The notes under the pieces: model-generated | The model's input: only the letters and a program-made list of their open reading frames with translations | The model's database searches: none | Told to the model about the DNA's origin: nothing | Part shown: positions 1 through 9,228 of the stretch, piece by piece | How the letters are laid out: each line of letters starts with the position of its first letter | Numbering within the stretch: the first letter of the stretch is position 1 | Origin: Latilactobacillus graminis DSM 20719 | GTDB lineage: Bacteria > Bacillota > Bacilli > Lactobacillales > Lactobacillaceae | Assembly: GCF_001436415.1 (NCBI RefSeq) | Contig: NZ_AYZB01000005.1 | Span: 92,039 to 156,038 of the forward strand | Length of the DNA: 64,000 nt | Reading direction: 5' to 3' | Made by a program: the position numbers and the translations under genes

Positions 1-1
1 T

Positions 2-2125
2 TCCGGGATTTTGCAAAAAGCTAAGGCGAAACAGGCAAGTTTAGCCGAGTTAAATGATGATTATGCCGGATTTTACCAAGGCGTTAAGGCAATCTTGAAA
101 CACAAGCAACAATTTCCTGGATTATTGGGGGCGGTTGCTGAATTGATGCAAGTACCAACTGAGTATCAACAAGCAATTGAATTAGCGTTAGGCGCACAGT
201 TGCAACAAGTTGTGACACGGGATGAACAGACTGCCAAACAAGCGATTGATTATTTGAAAACGAATCGGATTGGGCGGGCGACTTTCTTGCCAAATAACGT
301 TGTTAAATCGCGCTTATTACCAAGTAGCTTAGTCAACCAATTACAACAACAACCTGGATTTATCGGCATTGCCAGTGATCTTGTCCAGTTTGATGAACAA
401 GTGCGCCCGGTGATGAGTCATTTGATGGGGAATTTGATTGTTGCGACTGATTTGGAGCCGGCCATTAAATTGAGCCAACTTACGGGCCACCGCTACCGGA
501 TTATTACTTTAGCGGGGGATATTTTAAGCCCTGGGGGTTCAATGACGGGTGGTCACAATAATCGTCAGAACAATAGTGGTTTACTTGCACGTAAGCAAAC
601 CTTGACTGATTTAGAAGACCAAATTGCTAAGATGCAGGTGGCTTTAGATCAAAAACAAACGAGTGTCCAAGCGACCAAAGCTCAATTGACAGTACGTCAA
701 GCAGAATTGGATACGAAACAAGCGGCGTTAGAGACAACTAAAAACCAATATCAAGCTGCTCAAAATACGCTAGCTTTGACTGAAGAACGGTTAAGTCAGT
801 TTGAACGTCAACAACAAGCGACCGATTATCAAGCGCAACAACAACAACAAGATTACAATGCTAATTTGCAACGCCGAGCTGAGTTGAAGACAGCGGAGGC
901 CGCAATTGTGACCGCGATTGCGCAATTGCAAGCGGATCTCGACACAGCCAATGCGCAATTACAACATTTTGATGAGAGCCAAAAACAAATTGGCCAGCAG
1001 CAGACAGCACTAGAAACGAAATTTGCTGTGGCACAAGCGGAACAAAAAAATGTTCAAGAAAAACTAACAATTGCCACGCGCAACAGCAATGATTTGGCCG
1101 CGCAATTAAAGGCTAACCAGGCTAAATTGGCGGCGTTAGAGCAGACTGATCAAGAAGACGCAACCAGTCAAAAAAAGCGACAAACACTGTTGAAAACAAC
1201 TAATGTTTTGATTGATAAAGTACAGGCTAAATTAACTACTGAGCAGAATGAAAAAACGGCCCTCAAAGCGGAACAAGAAACACTACAAGCAAATGCCACA
1301 CGAGTCTATCAACTGCAAAAAAATAGTTTAGCGGAACAAGAGCAAAATGCTGTTGGACTCAATCGGGTTAAGATTAACATTGACCAACGGCTGAATACCC
1401 TACGCGAAGACTATCAGCTAACCTATGAGGCCGCTAAAACAGCCTTAGCCGCTTCTGATTTGACAGATGATCAATTGCGCTCGAAATTAAAGCTAATTAA
1501 ATTGGGGCTGGCAGACTTAGGTTCGGTTAACTTAGCAGCCATTGATGATTATCAACGCGTCAAAGAACGTTATGATTTCTTGATGCAACAAGATGCGGAT
1601 TTGATGGATGCTAAGCGCCAGCTATTGGCATCGATGGCGGAGATGGATACCGAAGTTGCTAAGCGTTTTAAGACGACTTTCGAGCAAACCGCAACGGCTT
1701 TTGAAAATATTTTTCCAATCATGTTTGGTGGTGGACATGCCAGTTTAACCTTAACGGATCCGCATGCCTTATTGACCAGTGGTATTGATATTATCGCGCA
1801 ACCACCTGGTAAAAAATTACAACGATTGAGTCTTTTATCCGGTGGTGAGCGTGCATTAACGGCAATTACGCTGTTATTTGCAATTCTAAAAGTGCGACCA
1901 GTACCGTTTTGTATATTGGATGAAGTCGAAGCCTCACTGGATGAAGCCAATGTGGAACGTTTTGGGCGCTTCATGAAACGCTACGAAAGTGATACGCAGT
2001 TTATCGTGATTACCCACAGAAAAGGGACAATGACGCAAGCTAATCGATTATATGGCGTGACGATGGCGGAATCTGGAATTTCGAAAATCGTCTCTGTCTC
2101 GTTAGAAGAACACGCAACAGCCTAG
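2..2125 (+). CDS. smc: Chromosome partition protein SMC, 3' part (5' end outside window)
   Basis: The frame is open from the first bases, so this is the C-terminal ~707 residues of SMC. The missing N-terminus would carry Walker A and the first coiled coil. Visible in order: the hinge (roughly the first 180 residues, ending in a GGSMTGG motif), a long Gln/Ala/Lys-rich coiled coil to about residue 520, then the C-terminal ATPase head with signature LSGGERALTAI and Walker B/D-loop FCILDEVEASLDEAN. SMC dimers with ScpA/ScpB compact and segregate the chromosome. ftsY follows after 10 bp with an AGGAGG site overlapping the smc stop, so the two are probably co-transcribed. Hinge and head motifs are seen directly; I see no frameshift. 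Confidence 0.97.
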   Translation, partial: SGILQKAKAKQASLAELNDDYAGFYQGVKAILKHKQQFPGLLGAVAELMQVPTEYQQAIELALGAQLQQVVTRDEQTAKQAIDYLKTNRIGRATFLPNNVVKSRLLPSSLVNQLQQQPGFIGIASDLVQFDEQVRPVMSHLMGNLIVATDLEPAIKLSQLTGHRYRIITLAGDILSPGGSMTGGHNNRQNNSGLLARKQTLTDLEDQIAKMQVALDQKQTSVQATKAQLTVRQAELDTKQAALETTKNQYQAAQNTLALTEERLSQFERQQQATDYQAQQQQQDYNANLQRRAELKTAEAAIVTAIAQLQADLDTANAQLQHFDESQKQIGQQQTALETKFAVAQAEQKNVQEKLTIATRNSNDLAAQLKANQAKLAALEQTDQEDATSQKKRQTLLKTTNVLIDKVQAKLTTEQNEKTALKAEQETLQANATRVYQLQKNSLAEQEQNAVGLNRVKINIDQRLNTLREDYQLTYEAAKTALAASDLTDDQLRSKLKLIKLGLADLGSVNLAAIDDYQRVKERYDFLMQQDADLMDAKRQLLASMAEMDTEVAKRFKTTFEQTATAFENIFPIMFGGGHASLTLTDPHALLTSGIDIIAQPPGKKLQRLSLLSGGERALTAITLLFAILKVRPVPFCILDEVEASLDEANVERFGRFMKRYESDTQFIVITHRKGTMTQANRLYGVTMAESGISKIVSVSLEEHATA

Positions 2126-2135
2126 GAGGAAAACC

Positions 2136-3455
2136 ATGGGATTATTTGATCGCATCAAAAAAGCATTCTCAGCCGAACCAGAAAAAGAAATACCGGTTGA
2201 ACAAGACCCAACAACACCGGAAATGCCGACCGAATCAGACGCTTTGCCGGTTGAACCGCAAGCTCCCGCAACAACTTCGGCGGCTGAGAAAACTGAAACC
2301 GATGAACCAGCTAGTTTAGCGACTGAAGATGATTCAGAAACGATGCCAACGGCTGACACACCAGCAGAAGCACCGATAAAACCAGAACCAGAATTAGAAT
2401 CAGTTGCAGAAGCGACAACTGCCGTTTCGGAAACGAATGAAGCTGAAGTAACTGGTGAAATACAAGCTGCTGAAACGAAAAAGTATACTGCCGGATTAGA
2501 AAAATCACGGCTCACATTCGGCCAACGGTTAAATGCATTGTTTGCTAACTTTAGAAATGTTGACGAAGCCTTTTTCGATGATGTCGAAGAAATGTTAATT
2601 GAAGCTGATGTTGGCTATGAAACAGCGATGAAAATTGCTGATGAATTGCGTGATGAAGTGAAGTTGCGCAATGTTAAGAAACCAGAAGCTGTTTCGCAAG
2701 CAATTGTTGAAAAGTTAGTTGATTTGTATGGTCAAGAAGGTCAAGCAGAAGATAATCAATTGCATTTCGCCCCACAAGGTGAATTAACCGTCTTCTTATT
2801 CGTGGGGGTCAATGGCGCCGGGAAAACAACCTCGATCGGGAAGTTTGCCCATCAATTGGAAAAAGCGGGTAAGAAGGTCTTATTAGCGGCCGGTGATACC
2901 TTTAGAGCTGGGGCCATTGAACAATTGCAGGAATGGGGCCGACGTGATAATGTGCCGGTTGTTGCCAGTTTAGCGGGCAGCGATCCAGCGTCTGTTGTCT
3001 ACGACGCAGTTAAGCGCGCTAAAGCGGAACAATTTGATATTTTATTGGTTGATACGGCTGGACGGTTGCAAAATAACGTCAATTTGATGAAGGAATTAGA
3101 AAAAATTAAACGAATTATCAGCCGTGAAGTGCCAGCAGCACCGCAAGAAGTCTTGTTAGTCTTAGATGCAACAACTGGCCAAAATGCTTTAATCCAAGCT
3201 AAACAATTCAAGCAAACAACCGATGTGACTGGGATTGTCTTAACCAAGTTAGATGGTTCGGCCAAAGGCGGGATTGTCTTAGCCGTGCGGACTGAACTGC
3301 ACTTACCAGTTAAGATGGTCGGTCTGGGTGAACAAATGAATGATCTACAACTCTTTGATCCGAACCGATTTGTTTACGGGTTATTCAAAGATATCATTGT
3401 CGGAGATGGCCCACAAAGTGATATTGATACTGATGTTAGTCAGGCGATTAAATGA
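2136..3455 (+). CDS. ftsY: Signal recognition particle receptor FtsY
   Basis: A 439-residue SRP receptor GTPase that docks SRP-ribosome complexes at the membrane. Residues 1 to about 125 form an acidic Glu/Thr/Pro/Ala-rich A domain, variable in this family. The N domain follows, then the G domain with GVNGAGKTTS (P-loop), DTFRAGAIEQL, DTAGRL and TKLDGSAKGG. The ATG lies 7 bases after an AGGAGGA site at the smc stop. The next gene overlaps by 4 bp (ATGA), so translation is probably coupled. Its partner Ffh is about 11 kb downstream, separated by the citrate cluster. Confidence 0.97.
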   Translation: MGLFDRIKKAFSAEPEKEIPVEQDPTTPEMPTESDALPVEPQAPATTSAAEKTETDEPASLATEDDSETMPTADTPAEAPIKPEPELESVAEATTAVSETNEAEVTGEIQAAETKKYTAGLEKSRLTFGQRLNALFANFRNVDEAFFDDVEEMLIEADVGYETAMKIADELRDEVKLRNVKKPEAVSQAIVEKLVDLYGQEGQAEDNQLHFAPQGELTVFLFVGVNGAGKTTSIGKFAHQLEKAGKKVLLAAGDTFRAGAIEQLQEWGRRDNVPVVASLAGSDPASVVYDAVKRAKAEQFDILLVDTAGRLQNNVNLMKELEKIKRIISREVPAAPQEVLLVLDATTGQNALIQAKQFKQTTDVTGIVLTKLDGSAKGGIVLAVRTELHLPVKMVGLGEQMNDLQLFDPNRFVYGLFKDIIVGDGPQSDIDTDVSQAIK

Positions 3456-4231
3456 AATTTATCACCTCTGACAAAGTGGCGCTTGATTATTCAGATGTAG
3501 GAATGGGACAACCAATCCTTTTCTTAGCCGGTTTTGGCGCTTCTAAAGAAATTTGGCATGCGCAAGCAACCTTCTTTGAGGCTTGTCAATTTCGGGTTAT
3601 TCAGCTAGATGTTCGCAATCAAGGATTATCACAGCATACGGTGAAGGGATTAAGAATGTCACGAATGGCCAAAGATATTGCTGAATTAATTACAGCACTT
3701 GGATTAGATAAACCAATCTTGGTGGGTAATTCAATGGGGGCCGCTTGTATATGGGCTTACATGTCACTTTATTCTGATAAACAATTGGCAAAGGTGGTTA
3801 TTATCGATCAGTCACCAAAAATGATTGCTGATGAAACTTGGGATTATGGGTTTAAGGACTTAACTTGGTCAAGCTTTCCCACCCAACTTAGATTAGACTT
3901 TGGTCGGGCAACCTATCGGAAGATTGATACGGTGACTAATGAATTAGTCACTGCAGTTAAGCAGCAGCACTCATTTGATAGGGAACTGGATTTACCGTTA
4001 TTAGTGGATCATGCATTTCAAGATTGGCGGGATGTTATTCGGCAGAGTACGCAACCGTACTTAATAATTGTTGGTGAAAAAAGTCCCTATTTTAATCCAG
4101 CATTTGCTGAAGTAGTGGCTCAAATGGGAACTGATGGACACTTTGAGATCATTGAAGAAGCTGGGCACATCGTGATGGCTGAGCAAGCTGACGTGTTTAA
4201 TCAGGTGCTATTAACATTTATTAAAGCTTAA
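3452..4231 (+). CDS. Alpha/beta hydrolase family protein
   Basis: A 259-residue alpha/beta-hydrolase fold protein. The nucleophile elbow GNSMG puts the catalytic Ser at residue 94, an oxyanion-type LAGFGASKEIW segment lies near residue 25, and the likely catalytic His is in EAGHIVMAEQ near residue 239. The family includes esterases, C-C hydrolases and lactonases, and the sequence gives no substrate. It overlaps ftsY by 4 bp and ends in a strong bidirectional terminator, so it is the last gene of the smc-ftsY transcript. There is no sign that it belongs with the citrate genes, which begin beyond that terminator. Confidence 0.85.
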   Translation: MKFITSDKVALDYSDVGMGQPILFLAGFGASKEIWHAQATFFEACQFRVIQLDVRNQGLSQHTVKGLRMSRMAKDIAELITALGLDKPILVGNSMGAACIWAYMSLYSDKQLAKVVIIDQSPKMIADETWDYGFKDLTWSSFPTQLRLDFGRATYRKIDTVTNELVTAVKQQHSFDRELDLPLLVDHAFQDWRDVIRQSTQPYLIIVGEKSPYFNPAFAEVVAQMGTDGHFEIIEEAGHIVMAEQADVFNQVLLTFIKA

Positions 4232-4273
4232 AAAGGCATCAAGACAGATATTAATTTGTCTTGATGCCTTTTT
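4230..4273. terminator. Bidirectional terminator
   Basis: A perfect 17-bp stem (AAAAAGGCATCAAGACA paired with its complement at 4257-4273) around a 10-base loop, with A and T runs on the two sides. It lies between the convergent hydrolase and citI-like genes and can serve both. Confidence 0.9.
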
Positions 4274-4281
4274 GGTTACTA

Positions 4282-5229
4282 TTAAACGTTTGACGCTAAA
4301 ATTTTAGTTGCTGTCGGTTCATCGAGGATAACATCTGTTAAGAAATTGCCACGCAATGCAGCAGCCACAGCATGACTCTTAAATTTATTATTAACGACAC
4401 CAACGCGAATCGGGACTTGAAGAATATTATCGATTGAAATACCAAAAGTTTTATCAGCATTAGAGTCGATTAGAAAATGACCATTTTGATCGAATGGCCG
4501 GCCATAGAGTAATCCAACGATTTGTTTTACATTGAGTTTAGGGAATAGGGCAGCTAGACTATCGTGCCAACTAGGAATCGATTCTAAGGATTCCATCGTT
4601 CCTAAGGTGGTTAAGATAAGGTCCATTTGATGCGCCGTTGTTAAAGTTGGCTGGATTGCCGGTTCAAGTGCCAATAGTTGGCGGATTTGATTGTTAAGAA
4701 TATAGAGGGGCGCATTTAATGTTGAATATTGACTATTATATTTATTGGCCGCTTTCTGAACCATCCGCATTGAACCAGCAAGTGAGTTGTATTTACCATT
4801 CTCACCCATGAATTGCGTGAAAATCAGTTGCTCCTTAGTTGTCGGTTTGAATCGTTCAATAACATTGTAAACCGTGTCTCCCCAACTTAGTCCAATAATT
4901 TTTAAGGGTTCAATAAGCCTTTGAACGTTTTGAGCTGCAAAAGCGTAGAAACGGTCGGCATCGTTGCTATTTTTTTCAGTGTTAGCAAGTACATAGAAGC
5001 GGTGACCCGGATAGCTGATACTGAGTTGTTTTTCAAGTTCCGGACTGCGAGCAAAAGGTGATTTAATTGTAATCGAAACGATATTTTTAGCTAGTGCTTC
5101 ATCTAGATATTTTGAAATTTTGTAACGACTAACTTGATATTTTGTTGAAATATCTGCAATTGTTAATTGATTGATATAGAAATCTTGCGCAATATTGATC
5201 AAGATATCAGTATTTGTTTGTTCAGACAT
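4282..5229 (-). CDS. citI: SorC/DeoR-family regulator of the citrate operon (CitI-like)
   Basis: A 315-residue protein with an N-terminal helix-turn-helix (ADISTKYQVSRYKISKYL, about residues 22-40) and a C-terminal SorC-type effector domain containing GLSWGDTVYNVI. It is transcribed away from the citM-to-citG operon with 164 bp between start codons. In Weissella paramesenteroides the SorC-family activator CitI lies divergent to a cit operon and responds to citrate; same family and same position here, so I infer the same role. A possible promoter on the minus strand is TAGAAA-17-TATATT (5273-5301), overlapping the cre-like site. The symbol rests on family plus synteny. Confidence 0.8.
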   Translation of the reverse strand: MSEQTNTDILINIAQDFYINQLTIADISTKYQVSRYKISKYLDEALAKNIVSITIKSPFARSPELEKQLSISYPGHRFYVLANTEKNSNDADRFYAFAAQNVQRLIEPLKIIGLSWGDTVYNVIERFKPTTKEQLIFTQFMGENGKYNSLAGSMRMVQKAANKYNSQYSTLNAPLYILNNQIRQLLALEPAIQPTLTTAHQMDLILTTLGTMESLESIPSWHDSLAALFPKLNVKQIVGLLYGRPFDQNGHFLIDSNADKTFGISIDNILQVPIRVGVVNNKFKSHAVAAALRGNFLTDVILDEPTATKILASNV

Positions 5230-5286
5230 GATAATCTCCTTGAATTAGTTTGTTAAAAAAGACAGATGGGAAAATATACATATTAA

Positions 5287-5300
5287 ATATAGCGCTTTCT
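5287..5300. promoter_or_regulatory. Candidate cre (CcpA site) upstream of the cit operon
   Basis: ATATAGCGCTTTCT; on the minus strand AGAAAGCGCTATAT matches about 11 of 14 positions of the cre consensus TGNAARCGNWWWCA. It abuts the -35 box of citM and overlaps the putative citI promoter, a position suited to carbon catabolite repression. Consensus match only. Confidence 0.5.
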
Positions 5301-5301
5301 A

Positions 5302-5330
5302 TTTACAAAAATAAGAAATAGAAGTATGAT
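5302..5330 (+). promoter_or_regulatory. Promoter of the cit operon
   Basis: TTTACA (5302-5307), a 17-base spacer, and TATGAT (5325-5330). The start of transcription would be near 5337, inside the large inverted repeat that follows. Confidence 0.7.
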
Positions 5331-5331
5331 T

Positions 5332-5380
5332 AATTTAAAATATATTAAAAATATTTTATTTTTTTAATATATTTTAAATT
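5332..5380. repeat. Perfect 20-bp inverted repeat at the cit transcription start
   Basis: Arms 5332-5351 and 5361-5380 are exact reverse complements (almost pure A/T, AATTTAAAATATATT...), separated by 9 bases. The right arm stops directly before the GGAGG ribosome site of citM. It could be a DNA operator for the SorC regulator (CitI operators in Weissella are AT-rich) or an RNA hairpin controlling the ribosome site, or both. Confidence 0.85.
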
Positions 5381-5393
5381 GGAGGTTATGCAA

Positions 5394-6533
5394 ATGGCTC
5401 TTGATGAGATAAAAGCACTACACCAGAAGCATACAGGCGTCTTAAGTATTCATAGTGAATTGCCTGTGAAAAATAGAACAGATTTAGGGAAAGCATATAC
5501 ACCGGGTGTTGCCGAGTTGAGTAACTTAATTCAACAAGATACATCGCTTGCCCGCCAATATACGGTTAGTGGCAAGTTAATTGCAATTATTACAGATGGT
5601 TCCGCCGTCCTTGGCTTAGGTGATATTGGCCCCCAAGGTGGCTTACCAGTCGTTGAAGGGAAAGCGTTATTATATAAGGAATTAGCAGGCGTCAATGCGA
5701 TTCCATTAGCATTGGATCAAACATCGGTTCCTGAATTCGTTCAAACGGTTAAGAATATCAGTAAAAGTTTTGCCGGTATTCATTTGGAAGATATCAAGGC
5801 ACCTAGATGTTTTGAAATTGAGGATCAATTGAATCAGGTACTCGATATTCCAGTATATCACGATGATCAAGAGGGAACAGCGATTGTTGTATTAGCAGGG
5901 CTAATTAACGCTGCTAAAGTTGTCGATAAATCATTGACTGATTTAAAGGTGGTTGTCAATGGGGCCGGTGCTTCAGGACTAGCAACAGCTAAGCTATTGG
6001 CTAGTGCAGGTCTTCGCAATATCACACTAGTCGATCAAAAAGGGGTAGTTCGCAATCAAAGTACTAGCCTAAATGACTACCAATTAAAATTTGTTCAGTC
6101 AGTTAAACCAAACACAGATGCGCACACATTAGCAGAAGCATTGGTTGATCAAGATGTACTGATTGGTTTATCAGTAGGGGAAATCGTAACTGAAGTAATG
6201 GTCAAATCAATGGCAACTGATCCCATTATTTTTGCATTAGCTAATCCAATTCCAGAAATTGAACCAGCATTAGCACAAAAAGCGGGTGCAGCAGTAATTG
6301 CCACCGGTAGCTCAGCCTACCCCAATCAAGTGAATAATATTCTAGCATTCCCAGGCCTTTTTAGAGGCTTACTTGAAAACCATGTGACCCACTTTGAAAC
6401 CAGCATGGAAGCTGAGATTGCAAAAGCATTAGCTAATATGATTAAAGCACCAGCTAATGAAAAAATAGTGCCGGGTGTTTTTGATGATGGTGTCGTTGAA
6501 ACAATCGTTGAAGCAGTAAAGCAGTATAAATAA
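5394..6533 (+). CDS. citM: Malic-enzyme family oxaloacetate decarboxylase (CitM-like)
   Basis: A 379-residue member of the malic enzyme family. GKAYTPGVAELS near the N-terminus and the Rossmann motif VVNGAGASGLATAKLL about halfway are family hallmarks. In lactic acid bacteria a malic-enzyme-type protein encoded in cit operons (CitM) acts as soluble oxaloacetate decarboxylase, making pyruvate and CO2 from the oxaloacetate released by citrate lyase; I assign that role from operon position. A malate-oxidising (malolactic-type) enzyme is the alternative. I chose ATG 5394, 8 bases after GGAGG; ATG 5388 would be only 2 bases away. First gene of the operon, followed by the transporter after 24 bp. 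Confidence 0.85.
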   Translation: MALDEIKALHQKHTGVLSIHSELPVKNRTDLGKAYTPGVAELSNLIQQDTSLARQYTVSGKLIAIITDGSAVLGLGDIGPQGGLPVVEGKALLYKELAGVNAIPLALDQTSVPEFVQTVKNISKSFAGIHLEDIKAPRCFEIEDQLNQVLDIPVYHDDQEGTAIVVLAGLINAAKVVDKSLTDLKVVVNGAGASGLATAKLLASAGLRNITLVDQKGVVRNQSTSLNDYQLKFVQSVKPNTDAHTLAEALVDQDVLIGLSVGEIVTEVMVKSMATDPIIFALANPIPEIEPALAQKAGAAVIATGSSAYPNQVNNILAFPGLFRGLLENHVTHFETSMEAEIAKALANMIKAPANEKIVPGVFDDGVVETIVEAVKQYK

Positions 6534-6557
6534 TGATTCTAGAATGGAGTCTTTGAC

Positions 6558-7877
6558 ATGGAAGCAAAGAAAACTTTAAACAATCAGAATTTATTTCAAA
6601 AATTTATTGCATTACACATTGGTATTATTCCGATGCCACTCTATCTAATTTTAACACTTGGCTACATTCTATTAACCATGGAGAATCAAATGCCCGATGA
6701 TATGTTAGGTGCTTTAGGCATTATGACGTTATTCTCATTTATTCTTGAAGAAGTTGGTAAGCACATTCCGGTCTTGAAATCATTAGGTGGTAAAGTGTTG
6801 GTCGTTACCTTCCTACCGTCATATTTAGTTTATCAGAATTGGTTACCTAAAGGTACTGTTCGGGTTGTCACAAATTTTATGACACGTAATAATTTCTTGG
6901 CTTTTTTCATTGCTTTATTGATTGTTGGTAGTATCAGTGCGATGAACCGTAAGACCTTAATTAAGGCGAGTACCAGAATTATCGTGGTTCTATTGATCTG
7001 CGAACTTGTTGGTCCGATTTTAGGAATTGCCGTTGGAACGTTATTAGGTCTCTCTGCATGGAAGACTTACTTCTATGTTGTTGCACCAATTATGGCCGGC
7101 GGTGTTGGCGAAGGTGCTTTGCCATTGTCATTAGGTTATGCAGCCATTATTTCAATGACCCAACCTAAGATTTTCGCGATGATTTTACCTTGTGTTATGC
7201 TGGGAAGTTTAGTAGCAGTTATCTTAGCTGGTATTTTGAAAAAAATCGGTGATGTGCATCCTGAATGGACTGGCAATGGCCGACTTGTTGAATCAGATGA
7301 AGCTGAATCAGGCCTTGATAATTTAACGCAAAAATCAAATGGTGCTGACATCGAAAAAATGTTGGTATCTGGTGTTTTAGCCGTTGCACTCTACTTATTA
7401 GGGGTTTGGGTCAATAGTGTGATTCATTTACCAGCACCAATTGTTTTATTAATTGTCGTGATGGCTGCTAAAATGTTGGGCTGGATTCCAGCGAGCTTAC
7501 AAGCTGGTGGGAGTTCATTATACAGCTTAACGGTTAAAGGAATCACACCGCCATTATTGTTTGGTGTTGGGGTGGCGATGACCCCTTGGAAATCATTGAT
7601 TACAGTCTTTACGAATGTACCAATGTTGATCACAATTGTTGTCACAGTTACTGGAATTGTCGTTGCTGCATTCTTTAGTGCTAAATTCTTGGGAATGTAC
7701 CCAGTTGATACAGCGATTGCGGTATCATGTTGTAGTGGCCAAGGTGGAACAGGCGCTTTGGCAATTTTAGCAGCGGGCGATCGTATGGTTTTAATGCCAT
7801 TTGCACAAGTAGCTGTCCGTCTAGGTGGGGCTATCACAGTAACATTATCAATATTCTTGATGCGATTATTTGCATAA
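6558..7877 (+). CDS. citP: 2-hydroxycarboxylate transporter (CitP/CitS/MaeP family)
   Basis: A 439-residue polytopic membrane protein of the 2-hydroxycarboxylate transporter (2HCT) family. The two reentrant-loop motifs typical of the family are visible: GGVGEGALPLSLGY around residue 180 and CSGQGGTGALAILAAGDR around residue 395. Members exchange or symport citrate, malate or lactate. Its place between citM and citC argues for citrate, though malate cannot be excluded. In Weissella citP is the last gene of the operon, whereas here it is second. The stop lies 12 bp before citC with an AAAGGAG site between them. Confidence 0.85.
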   Translation: MEAKKTLNNQNLFQKFIALHIGIIPMPLYLILTLGYILLTMENQMPDDMLGALGIMTLFSFILEEVGKHIPVLKSLGGKVLVVTFLPSYLVYQNWLPKGTVRVVTNFMTRNNFLAFFIALLIVGSISAMNRKTLIKASTRIIVVLLICELVGPILGIAVGTLLGLSAWKTYFYVVAPIMAGGVGEGALPLSLGYAAIISMTQPKIFAMILPCVMLGSLVAVILAGILKKIGDVHPEWTGNGRLVESDEAESGLDNLTQKSNGADIEKMLVSGVLAVALYLLGVWVNSVIHLPAPIVLLIVVMAAKMLGWIPASLQAGGSSLYSLTVKGITPPLLFGVGVAMTPWKSLITVFTNVPMLITIVVTVTGIVVAAFFSAKFLGMYPVDTAIAVSCCSGQGGTGALAILAAGDRMVLMPFAQVAVRLGGAITVTLSIFLMRLFA

Positions 7878-7889
7878 AAGGAGCTTTTA

Positions 7890-8942
7890 ATGAATTACGC
7901 TCAACAACTTAAAAAACTAAATTTAAAAGAGACGCATTATTATAAACAATGGGCCGCGTTACTTGCGCAAGAAGGAATTAAAGGTTCATCTCAAGTATCT
8001 GTTGATGTCGACGGCTGTTTCGGTATTTTTGAAGACCAACGACTGATTGCAACTGGCGCCTATCAAAAAAATGTTTTAAAATATATTGCCGTTGATGCAA
8101 ACTATCAAGATGGTAAGTTGTTTAACGACATTATTTCGGCGTTGATCAACGCCCTAAGCCAGCAAGGCATTTTTCATTTCTTTGTTTTTACCAAACCAAT
8201 TTACCGGAAAAGCTTTGAATTTGTTGGTTTTAAGCTTTTGGCTGAAACTGCCTTAGCTGTCTTATTGGAAGCCGGGGATGTTTCTTTGCAACAATTTATT
8301 GCCCAGGTGCCGCGCTTAGAGAATCAATCTACGCGAATGATTAGTGCGATTGTAATGAATGCTAATCCATTTACGTTAGGTCATCGTTATTTGGTGACAC
8401 AAGCTGCTCAAAAAAGTGATTTTGTCTATATTTTCGTTGTTAGTCAGGATGTGTCGCTATTTACAACTGAAGAACGGTTTAAACTGGTTCAAAAAGGACT
8501 TGCAGATTTACCCAACGTTGTCGTCGTCCCAAGTAGTGAGTATATGGTTAGTTATGCAACGTTTCCTTCATATTTTCTGCCAGAGTCACAAGATGTCATA
8601 GAATATCAAACCGCTTTGGATGCCCAATTGTTTAAAAAAATTGCGACACAGTTAAATATTCGACAACGTTTTTTAGGCGAAGAACCCTTCTCTAAAACAA
8701 CGGCCCTTTACAACAAAGCGTTACAAGCTAATTTACCGCCAGAGGTCATTGTTGAAGTGCTCCCAAGACTGGAAACAGCGGAACAAGTCATTTCAGCAAC
8801 ACAAGTCAGAAAAGCCATTCAAAGTGGCGCCATTGAGACGATTCGTACGTTCGTCCCAGCAACGACGTATCAATTCATTAAACAAAATCAGGCTACTTTA
8901 CAAGTCAGAATTCAGAAAGGGATGCAAGTTGATGGAAATTAA
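7890..8942 (+). CDS. citC: [Citrate (pro-3S)-lyase] ligase CitC
   Basis: A 350-residue acetate:SH-citrate lyase ligase, of normal length. It has an N-terminal GNAT-like region and a C-terminal nucleotidyltransferase domain whose HxGH-like motif is seen as NANPFTLGHRYLV near residue 152. It uses ATP and acetate to acetylate the thiol of the citrate lyase prosthetic group and so switches the enzyme on. Good AAAGGAG site before ATG 7890. It overlaps citD by 11 bp. Confidence 0.95.
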   Translation: MNYAQQLKKLNLKETHYYKQWAALLAQEGIKGSSQVSVDVDGCFGIFEDQRLIATGAYQKNVLKYIAVDANYQDGKLFNDIISALINALSQQGIFHFFVFTKPIYRKSFEFVGFKLLAETALAVLLEAGDVSLQQFIAQVPRLENQSTRMISAIVMNANPFTLGHRYLVTQAAQKSDFVYIFVVSQDVSLFTTEERFKLVQKGLADLPNVVVVPSSEYMVSYATFPSYFLPESQDVIEYQTALDAQLFKKIATQLNIRQRFLGEEPFSKTTALYNKALQANLPPEVIVEVLPRLETAEQVISATQVRKAIQSGAIETIRTFVPATTYQFIKQNQATLQVRIQKGMQVDGN

Positions 8943-9228
8943 ACATACAGCAATTGCAGGTACACTAGAATCAAGTGATATTCAAATCATGCTTTCTAAA
9001 ATTGAGGGGCCAACTGAAATTGAATTAGAAAGTGCGGTTGAAAAACAATTTGGGACACAAATTCGAACATTAATGCGAACCATCTTAGAGCAGTACGGCA
9101 TTACAAACGTTAAACTGAAAGCGGTCGATAAAGGCGCTTTAGATTGTACGATTAAAGCACGCTTGATCACAGCTATTCAACGGGCAATCGACAAACAAAA
9201 TGATCCAGATTGGGAGGTACTAGGCTAA
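8932..9228 (+). CDS. citD: Citrate lyase acyl carrier protein, gamma subunit CitD
   Basis: A 98-residue acyl carrier subunit. The N-terminus reads GTLESSD, with Ser14 in the position that carries the phosphoribosyl-dephospho-CoA group in characterised CitD proteins. The frame is open further upstream, but ATG 8932 gives the usual CitD length and start and has an AAAGGGA site about 10 bases upstream inside citC. It ends in a TAATG overlap with citE, consistent with equal production of lyase subunits. Confidence 0.95.
   Translation: MEIKHTAIAGTLESSDIQIMLSKIEGPTEIELESAVEKQFGTQIRTLMRTILEQYGITNVKLKAVDKGALDCTIKARLITAIQRAIDKQNDPDWEVLG

Noticed and set aside
1570..1974. 134-codon minus-strand ORF opposite the smc head domain
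   Set aside because: Shadow of the strongly conserved smc frame; no ribosome site or promoter.
5379..5393. TTG 5379 or ATG 5388 as start of citM
   Set aside because: Both overlap or nearly touch the GGAGG site; ATG 5394 has the right spacing and gives the usual N-terminus.
8749..8931. Upstream extension of citD to a 159-residue protein
   Set aside because: Lies wholly inside citC; ATG 8932 gives the normal CitD length and places the prosthetic-group serine at residue 14.
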